A DNA stretch of 7,553 bases, from the NCBI GenBank assembly GCA_938008535.1, contig CALLKF010000103.1:1-7553 (forward strand), written 5' to 3'. Positions 6,955 through 7,553 of this stretch are shown here, one piece after another (position 1 is the first letter of the stretch; each line of letters starts with the position of its first letter). The position numbers and the translations under genes were made by a program. The notes beneath the pieces were generated by a model. The model saw only the letters and a program-made list of their open reading frames with translations. It searched no databases and had not been told where the DNA came from. The stretch comes from an uncultured Saprospirales bacterium. GTDB taxonomy: Bacteria; Bacteroidota; Bacteroidia; Chitinophagales; JADIYW01.

Positions 6955-7020
6955 CACAGAGAAGGTTAAAATTTCAGGCGGGGACTTTGAGTTCTCTGTG
7001 TATTTTCTCAGAGTTCCCTG
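6955..7020. repeat. CACAGAG-type repeat element in the sdhC-sdhA spacer
   Basis: CACAGAGAA (6955-6963) and TTCTCTGTG (6992-7000) form a perfect 9-bp inverted repeat around a 28-nt loop that contains a GC-rich patch (CAGGCGGGGAC). A direct repeat overlaps it: GAGTTCTCTG (6989-6998) and GAGTTCCCTG (7011-7020) differ at one base. The motif resembles the CCACAGAG-rich sequences that I recall as scattered through intergenic DNA of several environmental bacteria, but I could not search for other copies. No T-run follows, so it is not an obvious terminator. Confidence 0.6.
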
Positions 7021-7036
7021 CTGTATCATAATGCGG

Positions 7037-7553
7037 TTATTGTATCCAACCAAAGAAAAAAGCCAGTGGCATCATTGCAAAAGCAAGACAAATAATGATA
7101 CTATATACATTACCTGCTGATTTTATCATTGGATTGTACTTTGGACTATTGACACCCATTGTTTGAAAAGCACTTGAAAAGCCATGAATAAGGTGCCAGC
7201 ACAAGGCAATAACACCCACTTCATACACAATCACAATCCAAAGATGTTGAAATACTTCTTTCATTTGAAGGTAAAGATTTTCTTCCTGACCTGTCACATA
7301 AAGGGCTGCTTTAGTGTCTATCCAAAAATGAGATAGATGTATAACTAAAAAGATAAGTAATAAACTACCTAATAATCCCATACTTCTGCTATACCATTTA
7401 CTACCATCTTTATAAGCAACGGCATAGCCTACACTTCTTGCTTTTTGATTTTGTAGAGTAAGCAAGTATCCTTGTACAATATGTAATAAAATTCCTGCAA
7501 ACAAACCTACCTCTGCAATACGAATAAGTACTGTACTACCCATAAAATGGGCT
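7037..7553 (-). CDS. sdhC: Succinate dehydrogenase cytochrome b subunit (b558 type), partial
   Basis: SdhC anchors SdhAB in the inner membrane, carries two b hemes and provides the menaquinone site. The visible 171 residues plus the stop are the C-terminal part. The frame stays open to the window edge through Ala-His-Phe before MGSTVLIR, so that Met is internal and not the start. The family has five membrane helices; helices II-V are here, at about residues 4-28, 55-74, 100-126 and 143-166 counted from that Met. Heme-ligand candidates are His21 (LLHIVQGY), His69/His72 (VIHLSHFW) and His117/His120 (CWHLIHGF). The helix I histidine lies outside. This single-subunit diheme form belongs to the Wolinella FrdC/Bacillus SdhC class and not the E. 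coli SdhCD pair. It is the first of the three sdh genes in the window, and the operon promoter is beyond the edge. Confidence 0.95.
   Translation of the reverse strand, partial: AHFMGSTVLIRIAEVGLFAGILLHIVQGYLLTLQNQKARSVGYAVAYKDGSKWYSRSMGLLGSLLLIFLVIHLSHFWIDTKAALYVTGQEENLYLQMKEVFQHLWIVIVYEVGVIALCWHLIHGFSSAFQTMGVNSPKYNPMIKSAGNVYSIIICLAFAMMPLAFFFGWIQ

Noticed and set aside
7541..7543. Taking the ATG at 7543 as the start of sdhC
   Set aside because: The frame continues upstream to the window edge with Ala-His-Phe, and a start here would remove helix I, which the family needs. The gene is treated as partial.

Overview
The window looks like a chromosomal segment of a low-GC member of the Bacteroidota, probably in the Chitinophagales/Saprospiria range (the phylum is fairly sure, the order is a guess). 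Three things point there. The genes sdhC-sdhA-sdhB come in that order and encode a single cytochrome b subunit. Starts lack Shine-Dalgarno sequences and have A/T-rich leaders. The one readable promoter fits the Bacteroidota pattern (TTG, about 20 bp, TAnnTTTG). Seven protein genes fill most of the sequence, and no RNA gene, CRISPR array, insertion sequence or prophage gene was seen.

Layout. On the + strand, 140-736 encodes a small exported protein of unknown function with a plausible promoter ahead of it. An intrinsic terminator (760-791) and a perfect AT-rich inverted repeat (792-823) follow. Next is a DASS/SLC13-type sodium:dicarboxylate symporter (838-2274). All remaining genes are on the - strand. 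Read in their own direction they are sdhC (5' end outside the window, 7553-7037), sdhA (6936-4960), sdhB (4902-4135), a terminator (4112-4077), a membrane di-iron hydroxylase of the fatty acid hydroxylase/sterol desaturase superfamily (4061-3399), and the aldo/keto reductase tas (3318-2275). The transporter and tas converge with directly abutting stop codons.

How the genes fit together. SdhCAB forms the membrane-bound succinate:menaquinone oxidoreductase (complex II, diheme b558 type). SdhA oxidises succinate at covalent FAD, SdhB carries three Fe-S clusters and SdhC holds the hemes and quinone site. The DASS symporter may import C4-dicarboxylates that this complex uses, but it is a separate transcription unit and its substrate is inferred only from family motifs. 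The hydroxylase and Tas look like accessory redox enzymes with no demonstrated link to complex II.

The core genes are ordinary. The less ordinary content lies in the spacers. The sdhA-sdhB gap is almost entirely an array in which AATT recurs every 8 nt. The sdhC-sdhA gap holds a CACAGAG-type inverted/direct repeat element. A perfect 12-bp inverted repeat sits just before the transporter. I did not find a convincing new multi-gene system.
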